Source of the DNA: Auanema rhodensis
Lineage: Eukaryota; Nematoda; Chromadorea; Rhabditida; Rhabditidae
Assembly: GCA_964057225.1 (NCBI GenBank)
Contig: OZ059894.1
Span: forward strand, 23,280,476-23,344,475
Length of the DNA: 64,000 bases
Direction: 5' to 3'
The position numbers were made by a program, and so were the translations under genes. Positions 52,281 to 64,000 of this stretch are shown piece after piece; the stretch's first letter is position 1; every line of letters begins with the position of its first letter. The notes beneath the pieces are model-generated. The model searched no databases, was not told the DNA's origin, and saw only the letters and a list, made by a program, of their open reading frames with translations.

Positions 52281-54920
52281 GTAACTCGCTTCACGTGGAA
52301 GATAAAAAGATGAGGTTTCCAAAATTAGATTCCCCATGTCCATATTAGTCTAAAAACAAGTTTTTATTGATATTGGTGCATGGTAACCATGACTTTGAAA
52401 TTTAAGTGAACTTTAATTTATGCTAATTAAATGTACACGTGATGTGCACTTGGTATGTAACTCGCTTCACGTGAAAGATAAAGAGATGCGGTTTTCAAAA
52501 TTAGATTCCCCATGTCCATATTAGTCTAAAAACAAATTTTTATTGATATTGGTGCATCGTAACCATGACTTTGAAATTTACGTGAACTTTAATTTATGCT
52601 AATTAAATGTACACGTAATGTGCACTTGGTATGTAACTCGCTTCACGTGAAAGATAAAGAGATGCGGTTTTCAAAATTAGATTCCCAATGTCCATATTAG
52701 TCTAAAAACACATTTTTATTGATTTTGGTTCATGGTAACCATGACTTTGAAATTTACGTGAACTTTAATTTATGCTAATTAAATGTACACGTGATGTGCA
52801 CTTGGTATGTAACTCGCTTCACGTGAAAGATAAAGAGATGCGGTTTTCAAAATTAGATTCCCCATGTCCATATTAGTCTAAAAACAAATTTTTATTGATA
52901 TTGGTTCATGGTAACCATGACTTTGAAATTTACGTGAACTTTAATTTCTGCTAATTAAATGTACACGTGATGTACACTTGGTATGTAACTCGCTTCACGT
53001 GAAAGATAAAGAGATGCGGTTTTCAAAATTAGACTCCTCATGTCCATATTAGTTCAAAAACAAATTTTTATTGATATTGGTGCATGGTAACCATGACTTT
53101 GAAATTTACGTGAACTTTAATTTATGCTAATTAAATGTACACGTGATGTGCACTTGGTATGTAACTCGCTTCACGTGAAAGATAAAGAGATGCGGTTTTC
53201 AAAATTAGATTCCCCATGTTCATATTAGTCTAAAAACTAATTTTTATTGATATTGGTGCATGGTAACCATGACTCTGAAATTTACGTGAACTTTAATTTA
53301 TGCTAATTAAATGTACACGTGATGTTCACTTGGTATGTAACTCGCTTCACGTGAAAGATAAAGAGATGCGGTTTTCAAAATTAGATTCCCCATGTCCATA
53401 TTAGTCTAAAAACAAATTTTTATTGATATTGGTTCATGGTAACCATGACTTTGAAATTTACGTGAACTTTAATTTATGCTAATTAAATTTACACGTGATG
53501 TGCACTTGGTATGTAACTCGCTTCACGTGAAAGATAAAGAGATGCGGTTTTCAAAATTAGATTCCCCATGTCCATATTAGTCTAAAAACAAATTTTTATT
53601 GATATTGGTTCATGGTAACCATGACTTTGAAATTTACGTGAACTTTAATTTATGCTAATTAAATGTACACGTGATGTGCACTTGGTATGTAACTCGCTTC
53701 ACGTGAAAGATAAAGAGATGCGGTTTTCAAAATTAGATTCCCCATGTCCATATTAGTCTAAAAACAAATTTTTATTGATATTGGTTCATGGTAATCATGA
53801 CTTTGAAATTTACGTGAACTTTAATTTATGCTAATTAAATGTACACGTGATGTGCACTTGGTATGTAACTCGCTTCACGTGAAAGATAAAGAGATGCGGT
53901 TTTCAAAATTAGATTCCCCATGTCCATATTAGTCTAAAAACAAATTTTTATTGATATTGGTTAATGGTAACCATGACTTTGAAACTTACGTGAACTTTAA
54001 TTTATGCTAATTAAATGTACACGTGATGTGCACTTGGTATGTAACTCGCTTCACGTGAAAGATAAAGAGATGCAGTTTTCAAAATTAGATTCCCCATGTC
54101 CATATTAGTCTAAAAACAAATTTTTATTGATATTGGTTCATGGTAACCATGTCTTTGAAAATTACGTGAACTTTAATTTATGCTAATTAAATGTACACGT
54201 GATGTGCACTTGGTATGTAACTCGCTTCACGTGAAAGATAGAGAGATGCGGTTTTCAAAATTAGATTCCCCATGTCCATATTAGTCTAAAAACAAATTTT
54301 TATTGATATTGGTTCATGGTAACCATGACTTTGAAATTTACGTGAACTTTAATTTATGCTAATTAAATGTACACGTGATGTGCACTTGGTATGTAACTCG
54401 CTTCACGTGAAAGATAAAGAGATGCGGTTTTCAAAATTAGATTCCCCATGTTCATATTAGTCTAAAAACAAATTTTTATTGATATTGGTGCATGGTAACC
54501 ATGACTCTGAAATTTACGTGAACTTTAATTTATGCTAATTAAATGTACACGTGATGTGCACTTGGTATGTAACTCGCTTCACGTGAAAGATAGAGAGATG
54601 CGGTTTTCAAAATTAGATTCCCCATGTCCATATTAGTCTAAAAACAAATTTTTATTGATATTGGTGCATGGTAACCATGACTTTGAAATTTACGTGAACT
54701 TTAATTTATGCTAATTAAATGTACACGTGATGTGCACTTGGTATGTAACTCGCTTCACGTGAAAGATAAAGAGATGCGGTTTTCAAAATTAGATTCCCCA
54801 TGTTCATATTAGTCTAAAAACAAATTTTTATTGATATTGGTGCATGGTAACCATGACTCTGAAATTTACGTGAACTTTAATTTATGCTAATTAAATGTAC
54901 ACGTGATGTTCACTTGGTAT
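52105..54920 (+). repeat. 16-monomer duplicate of 45769-48584
   Basis: The offset is 6336 bp (36 monomers). The order of landmarks is kept throughout: CGTGGAAG (45945/52281), TGCATCG with ACGTAATG (46121/52457), GATTTTGG (46297/52633), AATTTCTGC, AGACTCCTC, AAACTAATTTTT, AAATTTACACG (47001/53337), GTAATCATG (47353/53689), ATGCAG with GAAAATTACG (47705/54041), GATAGAGAG (47881/54217 and 48233/54569) and GACTCTG. This copy keeps the four monomers that 50169-50344 onward has lost. Confidence 0.88.
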
Positions 54921-55272
54921 GTAACTCGCTTCACGTGAAAGATAAAGAGATGCGGTTTTCAAAATTAGATTCCCCATGTTCATATTAGTCTAAAAACAAA
55001 TTTTTATTGATATTGGTGCATGGTAACCATGACTCTGAAATTTACGTGAACTTTAATTTATGCTAATTAAATGTACACGTGATGTTCACTTGGTATGTAA
55101 CTCGCTTCACGTGAAAGATAAAGAGATGCGGTTTTCAAAATTAGATTCCCCATGTTCATATTAGTCTAAAAACAAATTTTTATTGATATTGGTGCATGGT
55201 AACCATGACTCTGAAATTTACGTGAACTTTAATTTATGCTAATTAAATGTACACGTGATGTTCACTTGGTAT
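54745..55272 (+). repeat. Three identical adjacent monomers
   Basis: Units 54745, 54921 and 55097 read the same over all 176 bp, each with CATGTTCATATT, TGCATGG, GACTCTG and GTTCACTTGG. In other HOR copies (46825, 48409, 49993, 51401) this class occurs singly. Single-monomer amplification here must be recent. It closes domain 6. Confidence 0.88.
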
Positions 55273-58200
55273 GTAACTCGCTTCACGTGAAAGATAAAGA
55301 GATGCGGTTTTCAAAATTAGATTCCCCATGTCCATATTAGTCTAAAAACAAATTTTTATTGATATTGGTTCATGGTAACCATGACTTTGAAATTTACGTG
55401 AACTTTAATTTATGCTAATTAAATGTACACGTGATGTGCACTTGGTATGTAACTCGCTTCACGTGAAAGATAAAGAGATGCGGTTTTCAAAATTAGATTC
55501 CCCATGTCCATATTAGTCTAAAAACAAATTTTTATTGATATTGGTTCATGGTAACCATGACTTTGAAATTTACGTGAACTTTAATTTATGCTAATTAAAT
55601 GTACACGTGATGTGCACTTGGTATGTAACTCGCTTCACGTGAAAGATAAAGAGATGCGGTTTTCAAAATTAGATTCCCCATGTCCATATTAGTCTAAAAA
55701 CAAATTTTTATTGATATTGGTTCATGGTAATCATGACTTTGAAATTTACGTGAACTTTAATTTATGCTAATTAAATGTACACGTGATGTGCACTTGGTAT
55801 GTAACTCGCTTCACGTGAAAGATAAAGAGATGCGGTTTTCAAAATTAGATTCCCCATGTCCATATTAGTCTAAAAACAAATTTTTATTGATATTGGTTCA
55901 TGGTAACCATGTCTTTGAAATTTACGTGAACTTTAATTTATGCTAATTAAATGTACACGTTATGTGCACTTGGTATGTAACTCGCTTCACGTGAAAGATA
56001 AAGAGATGCGGTTTTCAAAATTAGATTCCCCATGTCCATATTAGTCTAAAAACAAATTTTTATTGATATTGGTGCATGGTAACCATGACTTTGAAATTTA
56101 CGTGAACTTTAATTTATGCTAATTAAATGTACACGTGATGTGCACTTGGTATGTAACTCGCTTCACGTGAAAGATAAAGAGATGCGGTTTTCAAAATTAG
56201 ATTCCCCATGTCCATATTAGTCTAAAAACAAATTTTTATTGATATTGGTGCATGGTAACCATGACTTTGAAATTTACGTGAACTTTAATTTATGCTAATT
56301 AAATGTACACGTGATGTGCACTTGGTATGTAACTCGCTTCACGTGAAAGATAAAGAGATGCGGTTTTCGAAATTAGATTCCCCATGTCCATATTAGTCTA
56401 AAAACAAATTTTTATTGATATTGGTGCATGGTAACCATGACTTTGAAATTTACGTGAACTTTAATTTATGCTAATTAAATGTACACGTGATGTGCACTTG
56501 GTATGTAACTCGCTTCACGTGAAAGATAAAAAGATGCGGTTTCCAAAATTAGATTCCCCATGTCCATATCAGTCTAAAAACAAATTTTTATTGATATTGG
56601 TGCATGGTAACCATGACTTTGAAATTTACGTGAACTTTAATTTATGCTAATTAAATGTACACGTGATGTGCACTTGGTATGTAACTCGCTTCACGTGAAA
56701 GATAAAGAGATGCGGTTTTCAAAATTAGATTCCCCATGTCCATATTAGTCTAAAAACAAATTTTTATTGATATTAGTGCATGGTAACCATGACTTTGGAA
56801 TTTACGTGAACTTTAATTTATGCTAATTAAATGTACACGTGATGTGCACTTGGTATGTAACTCGCTTCACGTGAAAGATAAAGAGATGCGGTTTTCAAAA
56901 TTAGATTCCCCATGTCCATATTAGTCTAAAAACAAATTTTTATTGATATTGGTTCATGGTAACCATGACTTTGAAATTTACGTGAACTTTAATTTATGCT
57001 AATTAAATGTACACGTGATGTGCACTTGGTATGTAACTCGCTTCACGTGAAAGATAAAGAGATGCGGTTTTCAAAATTAGATTCCCCATGTCCATATTAG
57101 TCTAAAAACAAATTTTTATTGATATTGGTTCATGGTAACCATGACTTTGAAATTTACGTGAACTTTAATTTATGCTAATTAAATGTACACGTGATGTGCA
57201 CTTGGTATGTAACTCGCTTCACGTGAAAGATAAAGAGATGCGGTTTTCAAAATTAGATTCCTCATGTCCATAGTAGTCTAAAAACAAATTTTTATTGGTA
57301 TTGGTTCATGGTAACCATGACTTTGAAATTTACGTGAACTTTAATTTATGCTAATTAAATGTACACGTGATGTGCACTTGGTATGTAACTCGCTTCAAGT
57401 GAAAGATAAAGAGATGCGGTTTTCAAAATTAGATTCCTCATGTCCATATTAGTCTAAAAACGAATTTTTATTGATATTGGTGCATGGTAACCATGACTTT
57501 GAAAATTACGTGAACTTTAGTTTATGCTAATTAAATGTACACGTGATGTGCACTTGGTATGTAACTCGCTTCACGTGAAAGATAAATAGATGCGGTTTCC
57601 AAAATTAGATTCCCCATGTCCATTTTAGTCTAAAAACAAATTTTTATTGATATTGGTTCATGGTAACCATGACTTTGAAATTTACGTGAACTTTAATTTA
57701 TGCTAATTGAATGTACACGTGATGTGCACTTGGTATGTAACTCGCTTCACGTGTAAGATAAAGAGATGCGGTTTTCAAAATTAGATTCCCCATGTCCATA
57801 TTAGTTTAAAAACAAATTTTTATTGATATTGGTGCATGGTAACCATGACTTTGAAATTTACGTGAACTTTAATTTATGCTAATTAAATGTACACGTGATG
57901 GGCACTTGGTATGTAACTCGCTTCACGTGAAAGATAAAGAGATGCGGTTTTCAAAATTAGATTCCCCATGTCCATATTAGTCTAAAAACAAATTTTTATT
58001 GATATTGGTTGATGGTAACCATGTCTTTGAAATTTACGTGAACTTTAATTTATGCTAATTAAATGTACACGTGATGTGCACTTGGTATGTAACTCGCTTC
58101 ACGTGGAAGATAAAGAGATGCGGTTTTCAAAATTAGATTCCCCATGTCCATATTAGACTAAAAACAAATTTTTATTGATATTGGTTCATGGTAACCATGA

Positions 58201-58968
58201 CTTTGAAACTTACGTGAACTTTAATTTATGCTAATTAAATGTACACGTGATGTGCACTTGGTATGTAACTCGCTTCACGTGAAAGATAAAGAGATGCGGT
58301 TTTCAAAATTAGACTCCTCATGTCCATATTAGTTTAAAAACAAATTTTTATTGATATTGGTGCATGGTAACCATGACTTTGAAATTTACGTGAACTTTAA
58401 TTCATGCTAATTAAATGTACACGTGATGTGCACTTGGTATGTAACTCGCTTCACGTGAAAGATAAAGAGATGCGGTTTTCAAAATTAGATTCCCCATGTC
58501 CATATTAGTCTAAAAACAAATTTTTATTGATATTGGTTCATGGTAACCATGACTTTGAAACTTACGTGAACTTTAATTTATGCTAATTAAATGTACACTT
58601 GATGTGCCCTTGGTATGTAACTCGCTTCACGTGAAAGATAAAGAGATGCGGTTTTCAAAATTAGATTCCCCATGTCCATATTAGTCTAAAAACAAATTTT
58701 TATTGATATTGGTGCATGGTAACCATGACTTTGAAATTTACGTGAACTTTAATTTATGCTAATTAAATGTACACGTGATGTGCACTTGGTATGTAACTCG
58801 CTTCACGTGAAAGATAAAGAGATGCGGTTTTCAAAGTTAGATTTCCCATGTCCATATTAGTCTAAAAACAAATTTTTATTGATATTGGTTCATGGTAACC
58901 ATGACTTTGAAATTTACGTGAACTTTAATTTATGCTAATTAAATGTACACGTGATGTGCACTTGGTAT

Positions 58969-60376
58969 GTAACTCGCTTCACGTGAAAGATAAAGAGATG
59001 CGGTTTTCAAAATTAGATTCCCCATGTCCATATTAGTTTAAAAACAAATTTTTATTGATATTGGTTGATGGTAACCATGTCTTTGAAATTTACGTGAACT
59101 TTAATTTATGCTAATTAAATGTACACGTGATGTGCACTTGGTATGTAACTCGCTTCACGTGAAAGATAAACAGATGCGGTTTTCAAAATTAGATTCCCCA
59201 TGTCCATATTAGTCTAAAAACAAATTTTTATTGATATTGGTGCATGGTAACCATGACTTTGAAATTTACGTGAACTTTAATTTATGCTAATTAAATGTAC
59301 ACGTGATGTGCACTTGGTATGTAACTCGCTTCACGTGAAAGATAAAGAGATGCGGTTTTCAAAATTAGATTCCCCATGTCCATATTAGTCTAAAAACAAA
59401 TTTTTATTGATATTGGTTCATGGTAACCATGTCTTTGAAATTTACGTGAACTTTAATTTATGCTAATTAAATGTACACGTGATGTGCACTTGGTATGTAA
59501 CTCGCTTCACGTGAAAGATAAAGAGATGCGGTTTTCAAAATTAGATTCCCCATGTCCATATTGGTCCAAAAACAAATTTTTATTGATATTGGTTCATGGT
59601 AACCATGACTTTGAAATTTAAGTGAACTTTAATTTATGCTAATTAAATGTACACGTGATGTGCACTTGGTATGTAACTCGCTTCACGTGAAAGATAAAGA
59701 GATGCGGTTTTCAAAATTAGATTCCCCATGTCCATATTAGTTTAAAAACAAATTTTTATTGATATTGGTTGATGGTAACCATGTCTTTGAAATTTACGTG
59801 AACTTTAATTTATGCTAATTAAATGTACACGTGATGTGCACTTGGTATGTAACTCGCTTCACGTGAAAGATAAACAGATGCGGTTTTCAAAATTAGATTC
59901 CCCATGTCCATATTAGTCTAAAAACAAATTTTTATTGATATTGGTGCATGGTAACCATGACTTTGAAATTTACGTGAACTTTAATTTATGCTAATTAAAT
60001 GTACACGTGATGTGAACTTGGTATGTAACTCGCTTCACGTGAAAGATAAAGAGATGCGGTTTTCAAAATTAGATTCCCCATGTCCATATTAGTCTAAAAA
60101 CAAATTTTTATTGATATTGGTTCATGGTAACCATGTCTTTGAAATTTACGTGAACTTTAATTTATGCTAATTAAATGTACACGTGATGTGCACTTGGTAT
60201 GTAACTCGCTTCACGTGAAAGATAAAGAGATGCGGTTTTCAAAATTAGATTCCCCATGTCCATATTGGTCCAAAAACAAATTTTTATTGATATTGGTTCA
60301 TGGTAACCATGACTTTGAAATTTAAGTGAACTTTAATTTATGCTAATTAAATGTACACGTGATGTGCACTTGGTAT
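58969..60376 (+). repeat. Two tandem copies of a 4-mer HOR (704 bp)
   Basis: Copies are 58969-59672 and 59673-60376. Each has TAGTTTA/TTGATGG, then GATAAACAG/TGCATGG, then CATGTCTTTG, then TTGGTCCAAA/AAGTG. The copies are nearly identical; the second has GTGAACTTGG at the end of its second monomer. Confidence 0.9.
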
Positions 60377-60904
60377 GTAACTCGCTTCACGTGAAAGATA
60401 AAGAGATGCGGTTTTCAAAATTAGATTCCCCATGTTCATATTAGTCTAAAAACAAATTTTTATTGATATTGGTTGATGGTAACCATGTCTTTGAAACTTA
60501 CGTGAACTTTAATTTATGCTAATTAAATGTACACGTGATGTGCACTTGGTATGTAACTCGCTTCACGTGGAAGATAAAGAGATGCGGTTTTCAAAATTAG
60601 ATTCTTCATGTCCATATTAGTTTAAAAACAAATTTTTATTGATATTGGTGCATGGTAACCATGACTTTGAAATTTACGTGAACTTTAATTTATGCTAATT
60701 AAATGTACACGTGATGTGCACTTGGTATGTAACTCGCTTCACGTGAAAGATAAAGAGATGCGGTTTTCAAAATTAGATTCCCCATGTCCATATTAGTCTA
60801 AAAACAAATTTTTATTGATATTGGTGCATGGTAACCATGACTTTGAAATTTACGTGAACTTTAATTTATGCTAATTAAATGTACACGTGATGTGCACTTG
60901 GTAT

Positions 60905-62664
60905 GTAACTCGCTTCACGTGAAAGATAAAGAGATGCGGTTTTCAAAGTTAGATTTCCCATGTCCATATTAGTCTAAAAACAAATTTTTATTGATATTGG
61001 TTCATGGTAACCATGACTTTGAAATTTACGTGAACTTTAATTTATGCTAATTAAATGTACACGTGATGTGCACTTGGTATGTAACTCGCTTCACGTGAAA
61101 GATAAAGAGATGCGGTTTTCAAAATTAGATTCCTCATGTCCATATTAGTTTAAAAACAAATTTTTATTGATATTGGTTGATGGTAACCATGTCTTTGAAA
61201 TTTACGTGAACTTTAATTTATGCTAATTAAATGTACACGTGATGTGCACTTGGTATGTAACTCGCTTCACGTGAAAGATAAAGAGATGCGGTTTTCAAAA
61301 TTAGATTCCTCATGTCCATATTAGTTTAAAAACAAATTTTTATTGATATTGGTTGATGGTAACCATGTCTTTGAAATTTACGTGAACTTTAATTTATGCT
61401 AATTAAATGTACACGTGATGTGCACTTGGTATGTAACTCGCTTCACGTGAAAGATAAAGAGATGCGGTTTTCAAAATTAGATTCCCCATGTCCATATTAG
61501 TCTAAAAACAAATTTTTATTGATATTGGTGCATGGTAACCATGACTTTGAAATTTACGTGAACTTTAATTTATGCTAATTAAATGTACACGTGATGTGCA
61601 CTTGGTATGTAACTCGCTTCACGTGAGAGATAAAGAGATGCGGTTTTCAAAATTAGATTCCCCATGTCCATATTAGTCTAAAAACAAATTTTTATTGATA
61701 TTGGTTCATGGTAACCATGTCTTTGAAATTTACGTGAACTTTAATTTATGCTAATTAAATGTACACGTGATGTGCACTTGGTATGTAACTCGCTTCACGT
61801 GAAAGATAAAGAGATGCGGTTTTCAAAGTTAGATTTCCCATGTCCATATTAGTCTAAAAACAAATTTTTATTGATATTGGTTCATGGTAACCATGACTTT
61901 GAAATTTACGTGAACTTTAATTTATGCTAATTAAATGTACACGTGATGTGCACTTGGTATGTAACTCGCTTCACGTGAAAGATAAAGAGATGCGGTTTTC
62001 AAAATTAGATTCCTCATGTCCATATTAGTTTAAAAACAAATTTTTATTGATATTGGTTGATGGTAACCATGTCTTTGAAATTTACGTGAACTTTAATTTA
62101 TGCTAATTAAATGTACACGTGGTGTGCACTTGGTATGTAACTCGCTTCACGTGAAAGATAAAGAGATGCGGTTTTCAAAATTAGATTCCTCATGTCCATA
62201 TTAGTTTAAAAACAAATTTTTATTGATATTGGTTGATGGTAACCATGTCTTTGAAATTTACGTGAACTTTAATTTATGCTAATTAAATGTACACGTGATG
62301 TGCACTTGGTATGTAACTCGCTTCACGTGAAAGATAAAGAGATGCGGTTTTCAAAATTAGATTCCCCATGTCCATATTAGTCTAAAAACAAATTTTTATT
62401 GATATTGGTGCATGGTAACCATGACTTTGAAATTTACGTGAACTTTAATTTATGCTAATTAAATGTACACGTGATGTGCACTTGGTATGTAACTCGCTTC
62501 ACTTGGAAGATAAAGAGATGCGGTTTTCAAAATTAGATTCTTCATGTCCATATTAGTTTAAAAACAAATTTTTATTGATATTGGTGCATGGTAACCATGA
62601 CTTTGAAACTTACGTGAACTTTAATTTATGCTAATTAAATGTACACGTGATGTGCCCTTGGTAT
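60905..62664 (+). repeat. Two tandem copies of a 5-mer HOR (880 bp)
   Basis: Copies are 60905-61784 and 61785-62664. The order is CAAAGTT/TTTCCC, then two successive TTCCTCATG/TAGTTTA/TTGATGG monomers, then TGCATGG. The fifth monomer differs: 61609 has CATGTCTTTG and GTGAGAGAT, whereas 62489 has CACTTGGAAG and TTCTTCATG. So the homology is complete over four units only. Confidence 0.85.
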
Positions 62665-63896
62665 GTAACTCGCTTCACGTGAAAGATAAAGAGATGCGGT
62701 TTTCAAAATTAGATTCCCCATGTCCATATTAGTCTAAAAACAAATTTTTATTGATATTGGTGCATGGTAACCATGACTTTGAAATTTACGTGAACTTTAA
62801 TTTATGCTAATTAAATGTACACGTGATGTGCACTTGGTATGTAACTCGCTTCACGTGAAAGATAAAGAGATGCGGTTTTCAAAGTTAGATTTCCCATGTC
62901 CATATTAGTCTAAAAACAAATTTTTATTGATATTGGTTCATGGTAACCATGACTTTGAAACTTACGTGAACTTTAATTTATGCTAATTAAATGTACACGT
63001 GATGTGCCCTTGGTATGTAACTCGCTTCACGTGAAAGATAAAGAGATGCGGTTTTCAAAATTAGATTCCCCATGTCCATATTAGTCTAAAAACAAATTTT
63101 TATTGATATTGGTTGATGGTAACCATGTCTTTGAAACTTACGTGAACTTTAATTTATGCTAATTAAATGTACACGTGATGTGCACTTGGTATGTAACTCG
63201 CTTCACTTGGAAGATAAAGAGATGCGGTTTTCAAAATTAGATTCTTCATGTCCATATTAGTTTAAAAACAAATTTTTATTGATATTGGTGCATGGTAACC
63301 ATGACTTTGAAATTTACGTGAACTTTAATTTATGCTAATTAAATGTACACGTGATGTGCACTTGGTATGTAACTCGCTTCACGTGAAAGATAAAGAGATG
63401 CGGTTTTCAAAATTAGATTCCCCATGTCTATATTAGTCTAAAAACAAATTTTTATTGATATTGGTGCATGGTAACCATGACTTTGAAATTTACGTGAACT
63501 TTAATTTATGCTAATTAAATGTACACGTGATGTGCACTTGGTATGTAACTCGCTTCACGTGAAAGATAAAGAGATGCGGTTTTCAAAGTTAGATTTCCCA
63601 TGTCCATATTAGTCTAAAAACAAATTTTTATTGATATTGGTTCATGGTAACCATGACTTTGAAATTTACGTGAACTTTAATTTATGCTAATTAAATGTAC
63701 ACGTGATGTGCACTTGGTATGTAACTCGCTTCACGTGAAAGATAAAAAGATGCGGTTTTCAAAATTAGATTCCTCATGTCCATATTAGTTTAAAAACAAA
63801 TTTTTATTGATATTGGTTGATGGTAACCATGTCTTTGAAATTTACGTGAACTTTAATTTATGCTAATTAAATGTACACGTGATGTGCACTTGGTAT
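62489..63896 (+). repeat. Two related 4-mer units (704 bp)
   Basis: Units are 62489-63192 and 63193-63896. Each has CACTTGGAAG/TTCTTCATG/TAGTTTA, then TGCATGG, then CAAAGTT/TTTCCC, then TTGATGG/CATGTCTTTG. The run 63017-63896 also matches 60377-61256 at a 15-monomer offset (2640 bp), so the unit has been reused on at least two scales. Confidence 0.82.
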
Positions 63897-64000
63897 GTAA
63901 CTCGCTTCACGTGAAAGATAAAGAGATGCGGTTTTCAAAATTAGATTCCCCATGTCCATATTAGTCTAAAAACAAATTTTTATTGATATTGGTGCATGGT
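63897..64000 (+). repeat. Partial monomer at the right edge
   Basis: The first 104 bp of a TGCATGG-type monomer, cut by the window end inside GGTAACC. There is no sign of the array ending here, so it continues beyond the window. Confidence 0.95.

Larger units (their letters stand above)
39433..55272 (+). repeat. Satellite domain 6 (CGTGGAAG/AAGTTTTT, TGCATCG, GACTCTG variants)
   Basis: A landmark monomer with CACGTGGAAGATAAAAAGATG, TTTCCAAAATT, AACAAGTTTTT, TGCATGG and AAGTG occurs at 40137, 42249, 44009, 45945, 49113 and 52281, and as a half-copy at 50873. Spacings between these are 12, 10, 11, 18, 10 and 8 monomers, so HOR length varies. Other markers are TGCATCG (42601, 44361, 46121, 49289, 52457), GACTCTG with GTTCACTTGG (45065 and later), AGACTCCTCATG, AATTTCTGC, GATAGAGAG and AAACTAATTTTT. 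Confidence 0.85.
1..64000 (+). repeat. 176-bp tandem satellite array filling the whole window
   Basis: The word GTAACT recurs every 176 bp from position 5 to 63897. I followed this phase and counted 363 complete monomers, all in the same orientation. The consensus is about 32% G+C. Most monomers differ from it at only a few positions. Six monomers have a different length (533, 1939, 2127, 9166, 30813, 31339). No stretch over 300 bp lacks the repeat; the only clearly foreign sequence is about 65 bp inside 1939-2126. The unit length is near that of one nucleosome plus linker, as in many centromeric satellites, but a centromeric location is inference. I do not recognise the family. The '+' strand is only the orientation in which the consensus was written. 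Confidence 0.99.
55273..64000 (+). repeat. Satellite domain 7 (CAAAGTT, TTGATGG, TTCCTCATG/TAGTTTA variants)
   Basis: The first ten or so monomers (55273-57208) are close to consensus. 57209-58440 is unusually rich in private changes, such as CATAGTAGTC, TTCAAGTG, AAACGAATTT, GATAAATAG and CGTGTAAG. From 58793 onward the markers are TCAAAGTTAG with TTTCCC, TAGTTTA with TTGATGG and CATGTCTTTG, GATAAACAG, TTGGTCCAAA and GTGCCCTTGG. TTGATGG monomers link it to domain 5. Confidence 0.8.

Noticed and set aside
56468-56650. Third 60-codon open frame
   Set aside because: The same frame as above, opened by a different change (TATTAG to TATCAG) in a monomer at 56505. It is accidental.
1-64000. CRISPR array or phage-like direct repeats
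   Set aside because: The 176-bp units are contiguous, with no unique spacers, and there are no cas-like genes. The variant structure is that of a eukaryotic satellite.
1-64000. Telomeric repeats, rRNA, tRNA or 5S genes
   Set aside because: I found no TTAGGG- or TTTAGGG-type runs and no RNA gene signatures on either strand; all sequence is explained by the 176-bp unit and its variants.
1-64000. The whole HOR pattern as an assembly artefact
   Set aside because: The copies carry graded private variants and nested events of different ages, which misassembly would not easily produce. Individual perfect duplications such as 54745-55272 still need long-read support.

Overview
The window is one uninterrupted tandem satellite array in a eukaryotic genome. 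I see no gene, RNA gene, transposon, simple telomeric repeat or unique sequence in it. The unit is 176 bp and about 68% A+T (my count on the consensus is 56 G+C of 176). Every copy runs head-to-tail in the same orientation. Taking the conserved word GTAACT as the start of the monomer, the window holds 4 bp of a leading monomer, 363 complete monomers and a 104-bp partial monomer at the right edge. Only six monomers are not 176 bp: those starting at 533 (174), 1939 (188), 2127 (175), 9166 (175), 30813 (174) and 31339 (174). The nucleosome-like unit length, the homogeneity and the higher-order repeats (HORs) are what is expected of centromeric, pericentromeric or other heterochromatic satellite DNA. 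I do not recognise the family and cannot name the organism. Plants, insects, fish and other animals all have satellites of this size.

The array is a mosaic of domains set apart by diagnostic substitutions. Domain 1 (1-1938) resembles domain 4 and is a diverged copy of 30281-32568. A strongly aberrant 188-bp monomer at 1939-2126, with about 65 bp of unrelated A/T-rich sequence, forms the border to domain 2. Domain 2 (2127-13036) is marked by AAAATGATG and CAGATTTTT variants and contains 6-mer and 11-mer HORs. Domain 3 (13037-17436) has the GATACGG/CCACATG variant in 5-mers and 3-mers. Domain 4 (17437-32568) has TTCGAA, CTCACTAG and AAATTAACAC variants in long, rearranged multimers with offsets of 18 to 28 monomers. 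Domain 5 (32569-39432) has CACGTAAAAG and TTGATGG variants. Domain 6 (39433-55272) has CGTGGAAG with AAGTTTTT, TGCATCG and GACTCTG variants in 8-, 10-, 11- and 18-mers. Domain 7 (55273-64000) has CAAAGTT and TTGATGG variants in 4-mers and 5-mers.

Each consensus monomer carries two CACGTG hexamers, a third ACGTGA core and a 13-bp near-perfect palindrome, CATGGTAACCATG. These are the best candidates for protein-binding or structural elements. The variant pattern shows repeated unequal exchange or gene conversion: tandem multimer duplications, a hybrid monomer at an apparent crossover point, a four-monomer deletion, and three identical adjacent monomers. Because 176 is not a multiple of three and every unit has stop codons, no frame stays open for more than about 60 codons.
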